Assembly: GCF_036013955.1 (NCBI RefSeq)
Contig: NZ_CP107903.1
Coordinates: 7,750,001-7,814,000 of the forward strand
DNA: 64,000 nt
Origin: Streptomyces sp. NBC_00459
GTDB lineage: Bacteria > Actinomycetota > Actinomycetes > Streptomycetales > Streptomycetaceae
Direction: 5' to 3'
Positions 53,903-62,102 of the stretch are shown piece by piece. The translations under genes were made by a program, and so were the position numbers. Every line of letters begins with the position of its first letter. Position 1 is the stretch's first letter. The notes under the pieces are model-generated. The model saw only the letters and a list, made by a program, of their open reading frames with translations, had not been told where the DNA came from and searched no databases.

Positions 53903-54727
53903 GTGGCGAGAACCCGAGGCCGTATCCCTCGTACGACGGCGGTGTTGGCCCTGGGGCTGCTGCTGGGATTGCTCCCGCCGACGGGACTCGCCGTGGCGGC
54001 CGACCCCGCCCCCTCGCCCTGCGAGGCCGGCACCGGCCCCTACCAGCAAGAGCTGGAGGAGCATCTGAGGCTGCCCGTGGACGGACGGCAGACGCCCGCC
54101 GACTGCGAGGCGATCCGCGCCTTCCAGAGCCGCAACGGGGTGCGGCCCGCCGACGGTTACGCGGGCCTGACGACCTACCGCACGATGCTCGTCGTCGAAG
54201 CGCGTGCCGACCCGAACGCCGCCGGGAAGTGCCCGGTCCGCTCGTACCGCATCGCCTGTGTGGATCTGGCCCGGCAGCTGATGTGGGTGCAGACCGGTAG
54301 CCGGGTCGTGTACGCGCCCGTGCCCATCCGCTCGGGGCGCGACGGCTACGAGACCCGCACCGGCTGGTTCACCGTCTACTGGCGGGACCTCGACCACTAC
54401 TCCGACCTGTACGACAACGCACCCATGCCGTACTCCCAGTTCTTCAGCGACGGCCAGGCCTTCCACGGCACCCCCGGCGACCTGTTCAGCGGCGGCTCCC
54501 ACGGCTGCGTCAACCTGCGCCTCGACGACGCCCAGCGGCTGTGGAACACCCTCGCCGTGAACGACGCCGTGTACGTGTGGGGCGTGAAGCCGGGTACGGA
54601 ACGCAAGTTGGCGCCCCGGCCTACCGAGGCCGCGGACCTCGTCACGCCAGCAGACGTGCCCCCAGATCCTCGCCCGGCAGGGCACCCGGAAGGACGTACG
54701 CCACCGCCGACCCCCGGTGCTCGGTGA
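53903..54727 (+). CDS. Secreted L,D-transpeptidase
   Basis: This 274-residue cell-wall enzyme makes 3-3 cross-links or attaches proteins to peptidoglycan. A signal peptide (1-33) is followed by a peptidoglycan-binding-like region (about 45-100; TPADCEAIRAFQSRNGVRPA) and a YkuD catalytic domain (about 112-236) with His188 (FHGTPGD), His200 and Cys202 (GGSHGCVNLR). GTG 53903 has GAGGAGG upstream. The last 86 nt overlap the end of the convergent peroxidase gene, so the proline-rich tail is encoded antisense to it. Confidence 0.92.
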   Translation: MARTRGRIPRTTAVLALGLLLGLLPPTGLAVAADPAPSPCEAGTGPYQQELEEHLRLPVDGRQTPADCEAIRAFQSRNGVRPADGYAGLTTYRTMLVVEARADPNAAGKCPVRSYRIACVDLARQLMWVQTGSRVVYAPVPIRSGRDGYETRTGWFTVYWRDLDHYSDLYDNAPMPYSQFFSDGQAFHGTPGDLFSGGSHGCVNLRLDDAQRLWNTLAVNDAVYVWGVKPGTERKLAPRPTEAADLVTPADVPPDPRPAGHPEGRTPPPTPGAR

Positions 54728-55835
54728 AGCGGCTCAGCTCGTCCGTCGCCGTCATCCGGTGCTGGACGCGCGCGAACAGCGTGGGATCACGCATGAAGGC
54801 GAGAAACAGCAGGCCCCGGTCGTCCCGCCCGGCGTCGTAGCCGTAACCCCGGCGCAGCATCCGCGCGCCGGCGTCCAGCCGGGGACTGGCCGCCCGTACG
54901 TGTGCCCCCAGCGGGATCACGTACCGGCCCTGCGGGGTCTTCGCGAAGATGTCCACGTCGTCGTGCTCGTGCCGGCGCCCCAGCGGCGCCCCGCTCGCCC
55001 GGTGCCGCCCGATGATCTCCTCCTGCCGCCTCGTGCCGAGCCGCGCGAACCCGGCCACGTCGATGTGGACGCGGCGTACGACGAGGAACGTGGCGTCGTC
55101 GGACCACACCCAGCGCTCGCACTCCTCGGGTGTCGGGTTCTCCGTGCCGTCCTTGAAGCCGATCGGGTTGCGCGGTGTCTGCCCGGCCGGGGTCGGCGGC
55201 AGAAACCCGGTCTGCCGCCGGCGCGGGCGCAGGGTGTCGCCCGCCAGCCGGGTCAGCGCGTCCGCGGCCGCCGTCGCGACGCGCGGGTCGTCGGCGCAGA
55301 GCTGGAGCAGCACATCGCCGCCGCCGTACGCGGGGTCGAGCCGGTCGTCGGGGAACGGCGGCAGCTCGCGCAGCGCGGGCGGCGCGGCGACACACAGGAG
55401 CCGGGGGAGCCGGGGGCCGATCGCCACGGTCGCGGTGAGCCGGGACTTCCCGGCGCCCCCGATCTGCTTGATCTCCGTTGCCTGTACGGGAGTCGGCGGC
55501 GCGAGTTCACCGTCCAGGACCTCCGCCAGCGCCCGCGTCCACCGCCCGAACACCTCCCGCAGGGCACGCACGCCGCCCGCTCCCCGCACCGCCGGGGCGA
55601 GGTCGTACGCCATGACGAGCGCGGCGGTCTGCTGAGGCGTCGTCACACCGGCCTGGCGCGGGCCCCGGAAGCGGAACGCCGGCGGGCCCGCGGCGACGGG
55701 AAGGGAACGTGAACCGTCGGCGCACGCGGAAGTGGTCGCGGCGAGGGTGCCGAGGATGGCGGCGCGGGTCAGGACGTCCCGGCGTGCGGGGCCCGACGCG
55801 CCGTCGGGCGTGGGAAAAGCGGCATGTGCTGTCAT
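54642..55835 (-). CDS. DyP-type heme peroxidase, Tat-exported
   Basis: This 397-residue dye-decolorizing peroxidase has a Tat signal (ARRDVLTRAAILGTLAATTS) and may be lipidated at SAC. The distal site GFKDGTENP carries the catalytic aspartate and the segment GAHVRAASPRLDAGARMLRRG holds the heme-ligand histidine and conserved arginine, so the enzyme should be active. The EfeUOB iron-uptake partners usual for EfeB are absent here, so a separate extracellular oxidation role is likely. It diverges from the beta-helix gene with 66 nt between starts and converges, overlapping, with the transpeptidase gene. Confidence 0.93.
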   Translation of the reverse strand: MTAHAAFPTPDGASGPARRDVLTRAAILGTLAATTSACADGSRSLPVAAGPPAFRFRGPRQAGVTTPQQTAALVMAYDLAPAVRGAGGVRALREVFGRWTRALAEVLDGELAPPTPVQATEIKQIGGAGKSRLTATVAIGPRLPRLLCVAAPPALRELPPFPDDRLDPAYGGGDVLLQLCADDPRVATAAADALTRLAGDTLRPRRRQTGFLPPTPAGQTPRNPIGFKDGTENPTPEECERWVWSDDATFLVVRRVHIDVAGFARLGTRRQEEIIGRHRASGAPLGRRHEHDDVDIFAKTPQGRYVIPLGAHVRAASPRLDAGARMLRRGYGYDAGRDDRGLLFLAFMRDPTLFARVQHRMTATDELSRFTEHRGSAVAYVLPGALPGEDLGARLLA

Positions 55836-55901
55836 AAGAGTGAAAGGGACGATACATCTGCGATCGTGCCAAACATTCTCTTTCCGCGAATCGGACGAAC
55901 C

Positions 55902-57236
55902 GTGTCCCTGCGAACCATCTCCCGGGGCCTGCTCGTAGCCGTCTGCCTCCTCACCGGCGCCACCGCCTGTACGGGTTCCTCGCCCCGGGGCTCCGGCGGG
56001 GCCGCGCCGGCCTCGGTGGTCCGGGTGCCGCAGGACACCGACTCCCTTCAGGAAGCGGTCGACCGGGTCGGTGAGGGCGGTCTCGTGCTGGTGTCACCCG
56101 GCGTCTACCGGGAGAGCGTGACCGTCTCGAAGGCGCGGGTCGTGCTGCGTGGCCTGGACCGCTCCCGGGTGGTCGTGGACGGGGAGTTCGAGCGCGCCAA
56201 CGGCATCACCGTGACCGGCGCGGGCTCCGTCGTGGAGAACCTGACCGTCCGCGACCACCTCGCCAACGGCGTCCTGTTCACCGGCGTGACCGACGAGTCG
56301 GCCCTGCGGGCGGGCCGGGCCGGCGGCTCGGCGTACGACCCGCTGGACACCGTCAGGTTCCCTCCGCTGAAGGGCTTCCGGGCCTCCTACGTCACCGCGT
56401 ACAACAACGCGCTGTACGGCATCTACGCCTTCGACGCCCGCAGCGGGATCATCGAGCACTCCTACGCCTCCGGACACGCCGACTCCGGGATCTACGTCGG
56501 CCAGTGCCGCCCCTGCGACACGGTCGTCCGGCACAACACCGTCGAGCACAACGCGGTGGGCCTGGAGGTCACCAACGCCTCCGAACGGCTGTATCTGCTG
56601 GGCAACCGGGCACGCCGCAACCGGGTCGGCCTGACCCTCAACTCCAACGACCTGGAGGCGCTCGGCCCGCAGCACGGCGCGATCGTCGCGGGCAACGCGC
56701 TCACCGACAACAACGACGACGCCAGTCCCGAGCAGGCCGACGGCGGCTTCGGCATCGGGGTCGGGGCGGGCGGCGGGCGCGCCAACGTCATCGAGCGCAA
56801 CCTGATCAGCGGCAACAGGGCGGCCGGGGTGCTGCTGAGCGACGTACAGGGCTATCCGGCGCGTGCCAACACCGTGCGCGCCAACCGGGTCACCGCCAAC
56901 GGCACCGATCTGGTCCTGGCCACCGGCACCCCGGCCGGCAACTGCTTCACCGGCAACGGGGAGTCGCTCACGAGCCCGGCGCGGCTCCCCCGCGAGACAC
57001 GCTGCGGGAAGGGGACGCGGGGTGCCGCACCGGCAGAGCCGGACACGGGGTTGGTACGCGATCCGCTGGGCCACCCGTCCCCGGTCCAGGCACCCCCGGG
57101 TGTCTCGTTCCAGGACGTCCCGGCGCCGCCCGGCCAACAGCAGATGCCCGCAGCCGCCACGACTCCGGCGCGAGCGGCGGTGGGCCTGCCGGGCAAGGTG
57201 AACCCGCAGGAGTTCTCGTTGCCGGGTGCGGACTAA
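55902..57236 (+). CDS. Right-handed beta-helix repeat lipoprotein
   Basis: This 444-residue exported protein has a lipobox (TGATAC, cysteine about 25). The mature domain has repeated pectate-lyase-like coils, for example NGITVTGAGSVVENLTVRDH, SGIIEHSYASGHADSGIYVG and TVRANRVTANGTDLVLATG. The start of the domain (VPQDTDSLQEAVDRVGEGG) is the usual DUF1565/NosD-like entry strand. Such folds bind or cut polysaccharides; no catalytic residues can be named. GTG 55902 (MSLRTISRG) is chosen to give a good signal peptide. The tail is proline-rich. Confidence 0.83.
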   Translation: MSLRTISRGLLVAVCLLTGATACTGSSPRGSGGAAPASVVRVPQDTDSLQEAVDRVGEGGLVLVSPGVYRESVTVSKARVVLRGLDRSRVVVDGEFERANGITVTGAGSVVENLTVRDHLANGVLFTGVTDESALRAGRAGGSAYDPLDTVRFPPLKGFRASYVTAYNNALYGIYAFDARSGIIEHSYASGHADSGIYVGQCRPCDTVVRHNTVEHNAVGLEVTNASERLYLLGNRARRNRVGLTLNSNDLEALGPQHGAIVAGNALTDNNDDASPEQADGGFGIGVGAGGGRANVIERNLISGNRAAGVLLSDVQGYPARANTVRANRVTANGTDLVLATGTPAGNCFTGNGESLTSPARLPRETRCGKGTRGAAPAEPDTGLVRDPLGHPSPVQAPPGVSFQDVPAPPGQQQMPAAATTPARAAVGLPGKVNPQEFSLPGAD

Positions 57237-57300
57237 GGGGCGCGGGGCTGTATCGATGTGCGGCTCCGCCGCGTGGGCGCGACAAGCCACAGCGAACCCG
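57236..57300. repeat. Copy of the dispersed intergenic repeat at a convergent gene junction
   Basis: AGGGGCGCGGGGCTG begins at the last base of the beta-helix gene stop codon. An inner hairpin (GTGCGGCTCCGCCGCGTGG) and CGCGACAAGCCAC follow. The flanks match the repeats at 32814 and 40090. It probably terminates both converging genes. Confidence 0.65.
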
Positions 57301-57317
57301 CAGCCGCCACACCACCC

Positions 57318-58127
57318 TCATCGCTCCCCCCAGGGCGCACCTGGGAGAACAACCCCCCGCACTCGAACTCCACCCAGGTCCAGAGTGACCGTCCGACCCT
57401 CACCGAGATCCACCCGAACGCGCCGCATACCCCCCTTGTCGTCGATCCAGTACGACAGGGGAGACCGGTCACGAGGAGAACCGGCCGGGGACGCGGACGC
57501 GTTCGGACGGGGCCGAGGCCCCGAGAAGACGTCGTACCGCCGACCGTCCACGCGCTCGTCGCGCAAGCGCAACGGCCCCGACTGCGCGAGCAGTTGCGCG
57601 TTGTCGGGCCGGTCGGCGCCCAGTGACAGGGCCAGCCGCAGGGCCGTGTCGAGCGGTGCCGCGCCGAACGCGCGGCGCGTCCACGCGGTCGTCTTCAGCC
57701 GCCCCGCCGCGCGCAGCGCATCCTCGGCGGGAGCCGTGGGGGACCCGTCGGCGACCGCCAACCCGCTCTGGTCCCAGGCGAGCAGGCCGCTGTTCGGACG
57801 TCCGGCGCCGGTCACCTCGTACCATCCGACGGCCCGGTGCCGGCGGTGGTCGACGACGGCGCGCACCACGGCCGTGCCGTCGCCCGACGCCGTGTGGACG
57901 GTGATCTCCGAGGGGCTGATCCGGTATGTGCGGAAGCGGGCCAGGGCCAGGCGCTGGGCCTCGTCGGCGGAGAGGGGCCGGGGGCCGGCATCGCCGCCGG
58001 TGAGGAGGAGACCGGCGCAGGCTGCCGCCGCGGTGAGGACGCCCACCGCGCACCAGGCCCGCCGTGCCCTTCGCGGCCTGGGTGTTCTCGGTGCCTTCTC
58101 GGTCGTGCCGCTGCTGATGCGTCGCAT
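57318..58127 (-). CDS. Membrane-anchored protein of unknown function
   Basis: This 269-residue protein has a basic N-terminus (PRRARRAWC), one hydrophobic helix (about 26-45) and an extracellular domain with no recognised family. Visible segments are LSADEAQRLALARFRTYRIS, VVDHRRHRAVGWYEV, DQSGLAVADGS and a final strand pair RVRVDLGEGRTVTLDLG. A cysteine at the end of the hydrophobic part (AAAACAGLL) could be a lipid attachment site. It lies downstream of the SdrD-like gene, separated by a strong terminator. Confidence 0.72.
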   Translation of the reverse strand: MRRISSGTTEKAPRTPRPRRARRAWCAVGVLTAAAACAGLLLTGGDAGPRPLSADEAQRLALARFRTYRISPSEITVHTASGDGTAVVRAVVDHRRHRAVGWYEVTGAGRPNSGLLAWDQSGLAVADGSPTAPAEDALRAAGRLKTTAWTRRAFGAAPLDTALRLALSLGADRPDNAQLLAQSGPLRLRDERVDGRRYDVFSGPRPRPNASASPAGSPRDRSPLSYWIDDKGGMRRVRVDLGEGRTVTLDLGGVRVRGVVLPGAPWGER

Positions 58128-58146
58128 GGGACGTCTCTACATGCGG

Positions 58147-58184
58147 GCGGGCCGCGTACCGGTCGACACCGGTACGCGGCCCGC
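58147..58184 (-). terminator. Strong hairpin terminator (17-bp stem, 4-nt loop)
   Basis: Two exact complementary 17-nt arms flank loop CGAC. It follows the SdrD-like gene by 50 nt and ends only 20 nt before the ATG of the next gene. It could also hide that gene's ribosome site in read-through RNA. Confidence 0.75.
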
Positions 58185-58233
58185 TCCGCGTCACCCTCCC
58201 GGGTGCGCGGCCGTTACCCCTCTGGGCAGGGCG

Positions 58234-61200
58234 TCAGCACTTTTTGCCCTTGCACGGCTCACCCCGCTCGTTGGCGATCTTCACGATCAGCCCTTCGGCG
58301 CCCGTACCGTTGGCCAGGGTCAGCCGGTAGGGGCCGAAGACCGGGTTGTCCGGCAGGACGTAACCCTCGGGGACGTCCTTCTCCACGAGGTAGTACGTGC
58401 CGATCCGGTTGTCGTCGAAGGAGCACTTGCCCGTCCGGCCGGTGACACAGTCGCCGACCATCCGGTCCTTGGTCGCGCCGCCCCGCTGGAGGCCGGACTT
58501 GCCGTTGCTGTCGAGCCACAGCTGGAAGACAGCGCCGCGCAGCGGCTTGCCGGTCTTCCTGTCGGTCTTGACGACCGTCAGCGCCAACTCCTTGACCAGG
58601 CCCGCGTCGAGGGTGAGGTCCTGGCGGTTGCCCGGTCCGAGGGTGACCACCGGGGAGCAGCCGCCGGTCGGGTCGACGACAGAGTCGTCACCCACCGCGC
58701 CCGCGTTCTGCAGGGTCCACAGGTAGCCGCGCGGACTGCGGAAGCAGACCTTGTAGCGCCCGTCGGGCAGGTCCGTGAACAGGTACTTCCCGGCCGCGTC
58801 CGTCGTGGTGGTCCTGATCACGTCATCCGTGGCGGGGTCGATCAGCTCGACCGGAACATCCTTCGCACCGGGCTCACCCGGGTCCTGGATGCCGTTGCCG
58901 TTGGTGTCGTACCAGACGAGGTCGCCCAGCCTGTTGAGCTCGACGAGACCCGCGTCGAGGGTGAGGTCCTGGCGGTTGCCCGGCCCGAGGGTGACCACCG
59001 GGGAGCACCCGGTGGCCGGGTCGACGACCGAGTCGTCACCCACCGCGCCCGCGTTCCGCCTGGTCCAGGCATGGCCGGCCGGCTTCACGAAGCAGACCTT
59101 GTACGTGCCGTCGGCCAGCTTGTCGAAGAGGTACTTGCCGGTGGCGTCGGTCTTGACGGTCCCCAGCAGATCGCCGTTGCCGTTGTACAGGTTGACGGTG
59201 ATGTCCGGCGCCGGCGGCTCGCCCGGGTCCTGGATGCCGTTGCCGTCGGTGTCGTACCAGACGAAGTCGCCCAGCTTGTCGATCGGACCGACCAGACCCG
59301 CGTCGATCGTGTGGTTGACGTTGCCGGGGTCGCCGACGGTCACCGTGGTCCGGCCCGCCGAGTCGACGTTCGAGTCGAGCGCTCGGTCGGAACCTCCGTT
59401 CCGCTGGGTCCACTTCAGCTGGGCGAGGGTGGGGGAGCCGGGCAGCGTCGACGGGTTGATCCCGCTGTAGTCGAAGCTGGTCGCGTACTCCGTGTTCGGC
59501 GTCAGGCCGTCCTTCGTGCCCAGGTAGTACTCGCCGTTGGCGTCGGTCGTGGCGGTCAGCTCACGTCCGTCCGTCGACGTCAGTTTGACGACGACGCCCG
59601 GCACCGGCGGCTCGGACGGGTTCTGGACGCCGTCGCCGTTCGAGTCGTACCAGACCCGGTTGCCGATCTGGACGGGCGCCTGGTCGCAGACGAGTTCCAG
59701 GTCGGCGAGACCGTTGGCCTTGCCGAAGAGGTTCTGGCGGAGGGCGAGGTCGTTGTTCCAGGTCGCCTGGATGAGCAGGTTGCCCTTGACACTGGGTTTA
59801 CGCATGGCCGGGTCGACGGGCCAGTGGCGGACGCCCTGCTGGAACGCGTTGTACGGGTCGTAGACCGTGCTCCACAGCCTGTCGCGGTAGGGCTGGAGCG
59901 CCGTGCCACCCTCGGCGACCTGGTCGTGGAACGCGTCGTTGAGCTCGGTGGAGTCGTCGTAGAACTCGCCGCCGCCCGGGCCCTCTCCGTTGGTCGGCAG
60001 TGTCGGGTTGCTGGTCAGCCCACCACAGGCGCCGGCGCTCTCCAGCGTGTACGTCGTCCCCGACCTGCAGGCGCGCAGTACGTCGCCGGCGGCGATGCCG
60101 GTGACCAGCGGACGCTGCGTGGAGTTGTGGGCGAACGTGGCCGTGCCCGTCATGTCGCCGAAGCGGTCGCGGTAGCCGAGCACCAGGTCGCCGTTGTCGG
60201 CGATCTCGATGTTGGACAGGATGGGCTGCGGGGCGGAGATGAAGGAGTGCGTCTCCGTGCCCGGGACGCGCTCGTTCCAGGCCTCCCACTGGGCGCTCAT
60301 CACCTGGCCGACCGTGGACGGCTTGGTGCAGCGGTAGGCGTCGGCCGGCAGACCGGTGAACCGGTAGGCGCAGCCGCGCGGGTAGTTCAGCGCATGCGTG
60401 AAGATCTCACTGAACGCGCCGTTCGTGAACTCGTAGACGTGCGCGCTCAGTTGCGACGGGTCGCCCCACTGGAGATCCGTGGTGACGGTCGTCTCGGCGC
60501 CGCACACACCGCCGACCAGTACGCGCTTGCCGCGCACACCGATGCCGTACGGGTGCCACTGGCCGACGCAGGCCTGCGGCCTCGGGATGTCGTACGCCGT
60601 CTGCGTACCGGGCCTGGCGGTCGCGCCGGAGCCGAGAACGGCCACGCTGTACAGCTTGGAGTCGCTGAGATTGACCGCGTACAACGTCTTTCCGTCGCCG
60701 GAGACGTCGACGTCTCCGATGCCCTCGCGGCCGACCTTGCTGTACACGGCGTTGTCGTGCAGCCAGTTGTCGGTGGTCTCGTGCGCGGTGAGTGTGCCGG
60801 GCAGCGTGACGAAGGTGTCGACGGTGTCAGTGGTGCCGAACTGGCGGTAGATCGTGTTGGTGTTGCCCGCCGGGCCGTAGGCCGTGTGCCGCTTGACCAG
60901 CGTGCCCATGTACTTGTTGCCGGTGCGGTCCACGCCGATGCCGAACACGGCCTGCTGCTTCGTGTTGTCGGTCAGCTGGGTGACGTTTCCGTCGGAGTTG
61001 GGGCCGTTGAAGTCCCCGCCGAAGGACACCAGGCCCTTGTACGTGTTCGGTGCGTCGCCCTTGGCGAGGTTGCAGGTGACCAGGTTCGGGTTCTCCTGGC
61101 AGTAGAGGCCGGGGTCCCAGAAGCCGGTGGTGTACGTGACGTCCGTACCGCCGGAGACGTCGACGAAGCCGACGTTGCTGCGCATGACGTCGGCGCCCGA

Positions 61201-61635
61201 GCCCAGGCCCGCGACGGCGGGGGAGAGGGTGTCGGGATTCGGGTTGGTGACCTGGACGCGGTACTTGCCGCCGGTGAGCTCGGTCGTGGCCGCGAAGACG
61301 GCGGTGCCGTTGGTGCCGGTCGTCACGGTCCGGACCTGGCCGGCGTCGTCCGTCAGCGTGACCTTGGCGCCGGCGAGACCCTGCTCCAGCACGCTGTCGT
61401 ACGCGCCGTCCGCGTCCACCTCGGTGACGACCCGCACCGTCAGAGTGCCGTCGGTGGCGGCGGCCCGCGTGCTCGCGGCGAGCGGGCCGAGCCCGGTGGC
61501 CGCGAGCGCCGGTGAACCGGTCGCGACCAGCGCGAGACTCAGACCGGTCAGACCGGCCAGTCGTCTCCGCCGTCCCGGCGGAGCGTCGTGCAGGCGCCGG
61601 CGCGAGGCGGCGGTACCTGGTTCTGCTCTGAACAC
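58234..61635 (-). CDS. Large secreted SdrD-like/Cna-B repeat protein
   Basis: This 1133-residue surface or secreted protein has a signal peptide of about 50 residues (LTGLSLALVATGSPALAA), a Cna-B-like domain, then a large region of roughly 500 residues resembling a beta-propeller (EGIGDVDVSGDGKTLYAVNL). Three SdrD B-type repeats follow, each with a calcium loop: VWYDSNGDGVQNPSEPP, VWYDTDGNGIQDPGEPP and VWYDTNGNGIQDPGEPG. A SpaA-like domain closes it (VVKTDRKTGKPLRGAVFQLW). There is no LPXTG motif or C-terminal helix; it ends CKGKKC, so sortase anchoring is not expected. GTG 61635 (GAGGA upstream) is preferred to ATG 61671. Confidence 0.85.
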   Translation of the reverse strand: MFRAEPGTAASRRRLHDAPPGRRRRLAGLTGLSLALVATGSPALAATGLGPLAASTRAAATDGTLTVRVVTEVDADGAYDSVLEQGLAGAKVTLTDDAGQVRTVTTGTNGTAVFAATTELTGGKYRVQVTNPNPDTLSPAVAGLGSGADVMRSNVGFVDVSGGTDVTYTTGFWDPGLYCQENPNLVTCNLAKGDAPNTYKGLVSFGGDFNGPNSDGNVTQLTDNTKQQAVFGIGVDRTGNKYMGTLVKRHTAYGPAGNTNTIYRQFGTTDTVDTFVTLPGTLTAHETTDNWLHDNAVYSKVGREGIGDVDVSGDGKTLYAVNLSDSKLYSVAVLGSGATARPGTQTAYDIPRPQACVGQWHPYGIGVRGKRVLVGGVCGAETTVTTDLQWGDPSQLSAHVYEFTNGAFSEIFTHALNYPRGCAYRFTGLPADAYRCTKPSTVGQVMSAQWEAWNERVPGTETHSFISAPQPILSNIEIADNGDLVLGYRDRFGDMTGTATFAHNSTQRPLVTGIAAGDVLRACRSGTTYTLESAGACGGLTSNPTLPTNGEGPGGGEFYDDSTELNDAFHDQVAEGGTALQPYRDRLWSTVYDPYNAFQQGVRHWPVDPAMRKPSVKGNLLIQATWNNDLALRQNLFGKANGLADLELVCDQAPVQIGNRVWYDSNGDGVQNPSEPPVPGVVVKLTSTDGRELTATTDANGEYYLGTKDGLTPNTEYATSFDYSGINPSTLPGSPTLAQLKWTQRNGGSDRALDSNVDSAGRTTVTVGDPGNVNHTIDAGLVGPIDKLGDFVWYDTDGNGIQDPGEPPAPDITVNLYNGNGDLLGTVKTDATGKYLFDKLADGTYKVCFVKPAGHAWTRRNAGAVGDDSVVDPATGCSPVVTLGPGNRQDLTLDAGLVELNRLGDLVWYDTNGNGIQDPGEPGAKDVPVELIDPATDDVIRTTTTDAAGKYLFTDLPDGRYKVCFRSPRGYLWTLQNAGAVGDDSVVDPTGGCSPVVTLGPGNRQDLTLDAGLVKELALTVVKTDRKTGKPLRGAVFQLWLDSNGKSGLQRGGATKDRMVGDCVTGRTGKCSFDDNRIGTYYLVEKDVPEGYVLPDNPVFGPYRLTLANGTGAEGLIVKIANERGEPCKGKKC
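58594..58708 (-). repeat. 115-nt direct repeat within the SdrD-like gene, copy 1
   Basis: It is nearly identical to 58942-59056, offset by 348 nt (116 codons, in frame). It encodes the junction NAGAVGDDSVVDP through GPGNRQDLTLDAGLV at the end of successive SdrD B repeats. Confidence 0.85.
58942..59056 (-). repeat. 115-nt direct repeat within the SdrD-like gene, copy 2
   Basis: This is the partner of 58594-58708. Differences are few and clustered around the residues just before CSPVV. The high identity points to recent duplication or gene conversion of one repeat unit. Confidence 0.85.
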
Positions 61636-61794
61636 TGTGTCCTCGTCTCGTGGAGCGAACACCCCCATCAAGCTATGTATGGGATCGGTGAAGAAGATCG
61701 AATCGGCCCGTTCGGACGAACCGCATGATTATCGGATCTTTCGGGTGGAGTCATCAGGGGCGTGGCCGACTCCCGGTGGTGATCTCGCGGGTGC

Positions 61795-61842
61795 GTATGG
61801 GTTCCGTCAAGAGCTGCTGGACGGCCGTATGGGAGCCGTCAA
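61795..61842 (+). promoter_or_regulatory. Pair of 16-nt direct repeats upstream of the kdp operon
   Basis: GTATGGGTTCCGTCAA (61795-61810) and GTATGGGAGCCGTCAA (61827-61842) match at 14 of 16 positions and are spaced 32 nt apart, about three helical turns, so both face the same side of the DNA. They lie about 85-130 nt before the first kdp start. A response regulator such as KdpE is a plausible binder, but no kdpDE genes are visible. The rest of the 289-nt gap shows no clear promoter. Confidence 0.4.
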
Positions 61843-61924
61843 CGGCGGCCGGATCCGGCCGGCGAGGCGCTTTGCTCTGACTGTCCGAACCGATCCACAC
61901 CTCACGTCTCGCTAGGAGCTCGCG

Positions 61925-62008
61925 ATGGCCGATCTGGCCTTCGTCGTCATCACGATCGCGGTGTTCGCGCTGGTGGCTGTCGCCGCCAAGGGGGTGACGA
62001 AGCTGTGA
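61925..62008 (+). CDS. 27-residue membrane peptide heading the kdp operon
   Basis: ATG 61925 follows a clear AGGAG site and encodes MADLAFVVITIAVFALVAVA, then AKGVTKL: one membrane helix with a basic end. The stop overlaps the kdpF start (GTGA), so the two are coupled. It is KdpF-like in size and shape but distinct from the kdpF that follows. It may be a second small subunit or stabiliser of the Kdp complex (inference). Confidence 0.75.
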   Translation: MADLAFVVITIAVFALVAVAAKGVTKL

Positions 62009-62094
62009 CCGCCGAGAACGTTGTCGGCCTCGTCGTGGCCGTCGCCCTGCTGGGCTATCTCGTCCTCGCCCTGATCTTCCCGGAGAGGTTCTGA
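62005..62094 (+). CDS. kdpF: Potassium-transporting ATPase small subunit KdpF
   Basis: This 29-residue single-helix peptide (MTAENVVGLVVAVALLGYLV, then LALIFPERF) ends in the PERF motif typical of KdpF, which stabilises the KdpABC complex in the membrane. The GTG start overlaps the preceding stop by 4 nt. kdpA starts 8 nt after its stop. Confidence 0.93.
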   Translation: MTAENVVGLVVAVALLGYLVLALIFPERF

Positions 62095-62102
62095 GTCACG
62101 TC

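Noticed and set aside
57226..61515. A 1429-codon plus-strand open frame across the SdrD-like gene
   Set aside because: It is antisense to a gene with clear SdrD B repeats and a signal peptide. Its translation is Arg/Val/Gly-rich with no domain, an effect of high G+C in the third position of the real gene.
61636..61924. A possible c-di-AMP (ydaO-type) riboswitch before kdp
   Set aside because: Some potassium-uptake genes carry one, but I could not find its conserved core sequences here. The region is explained better by direct repeats and a normal leader.
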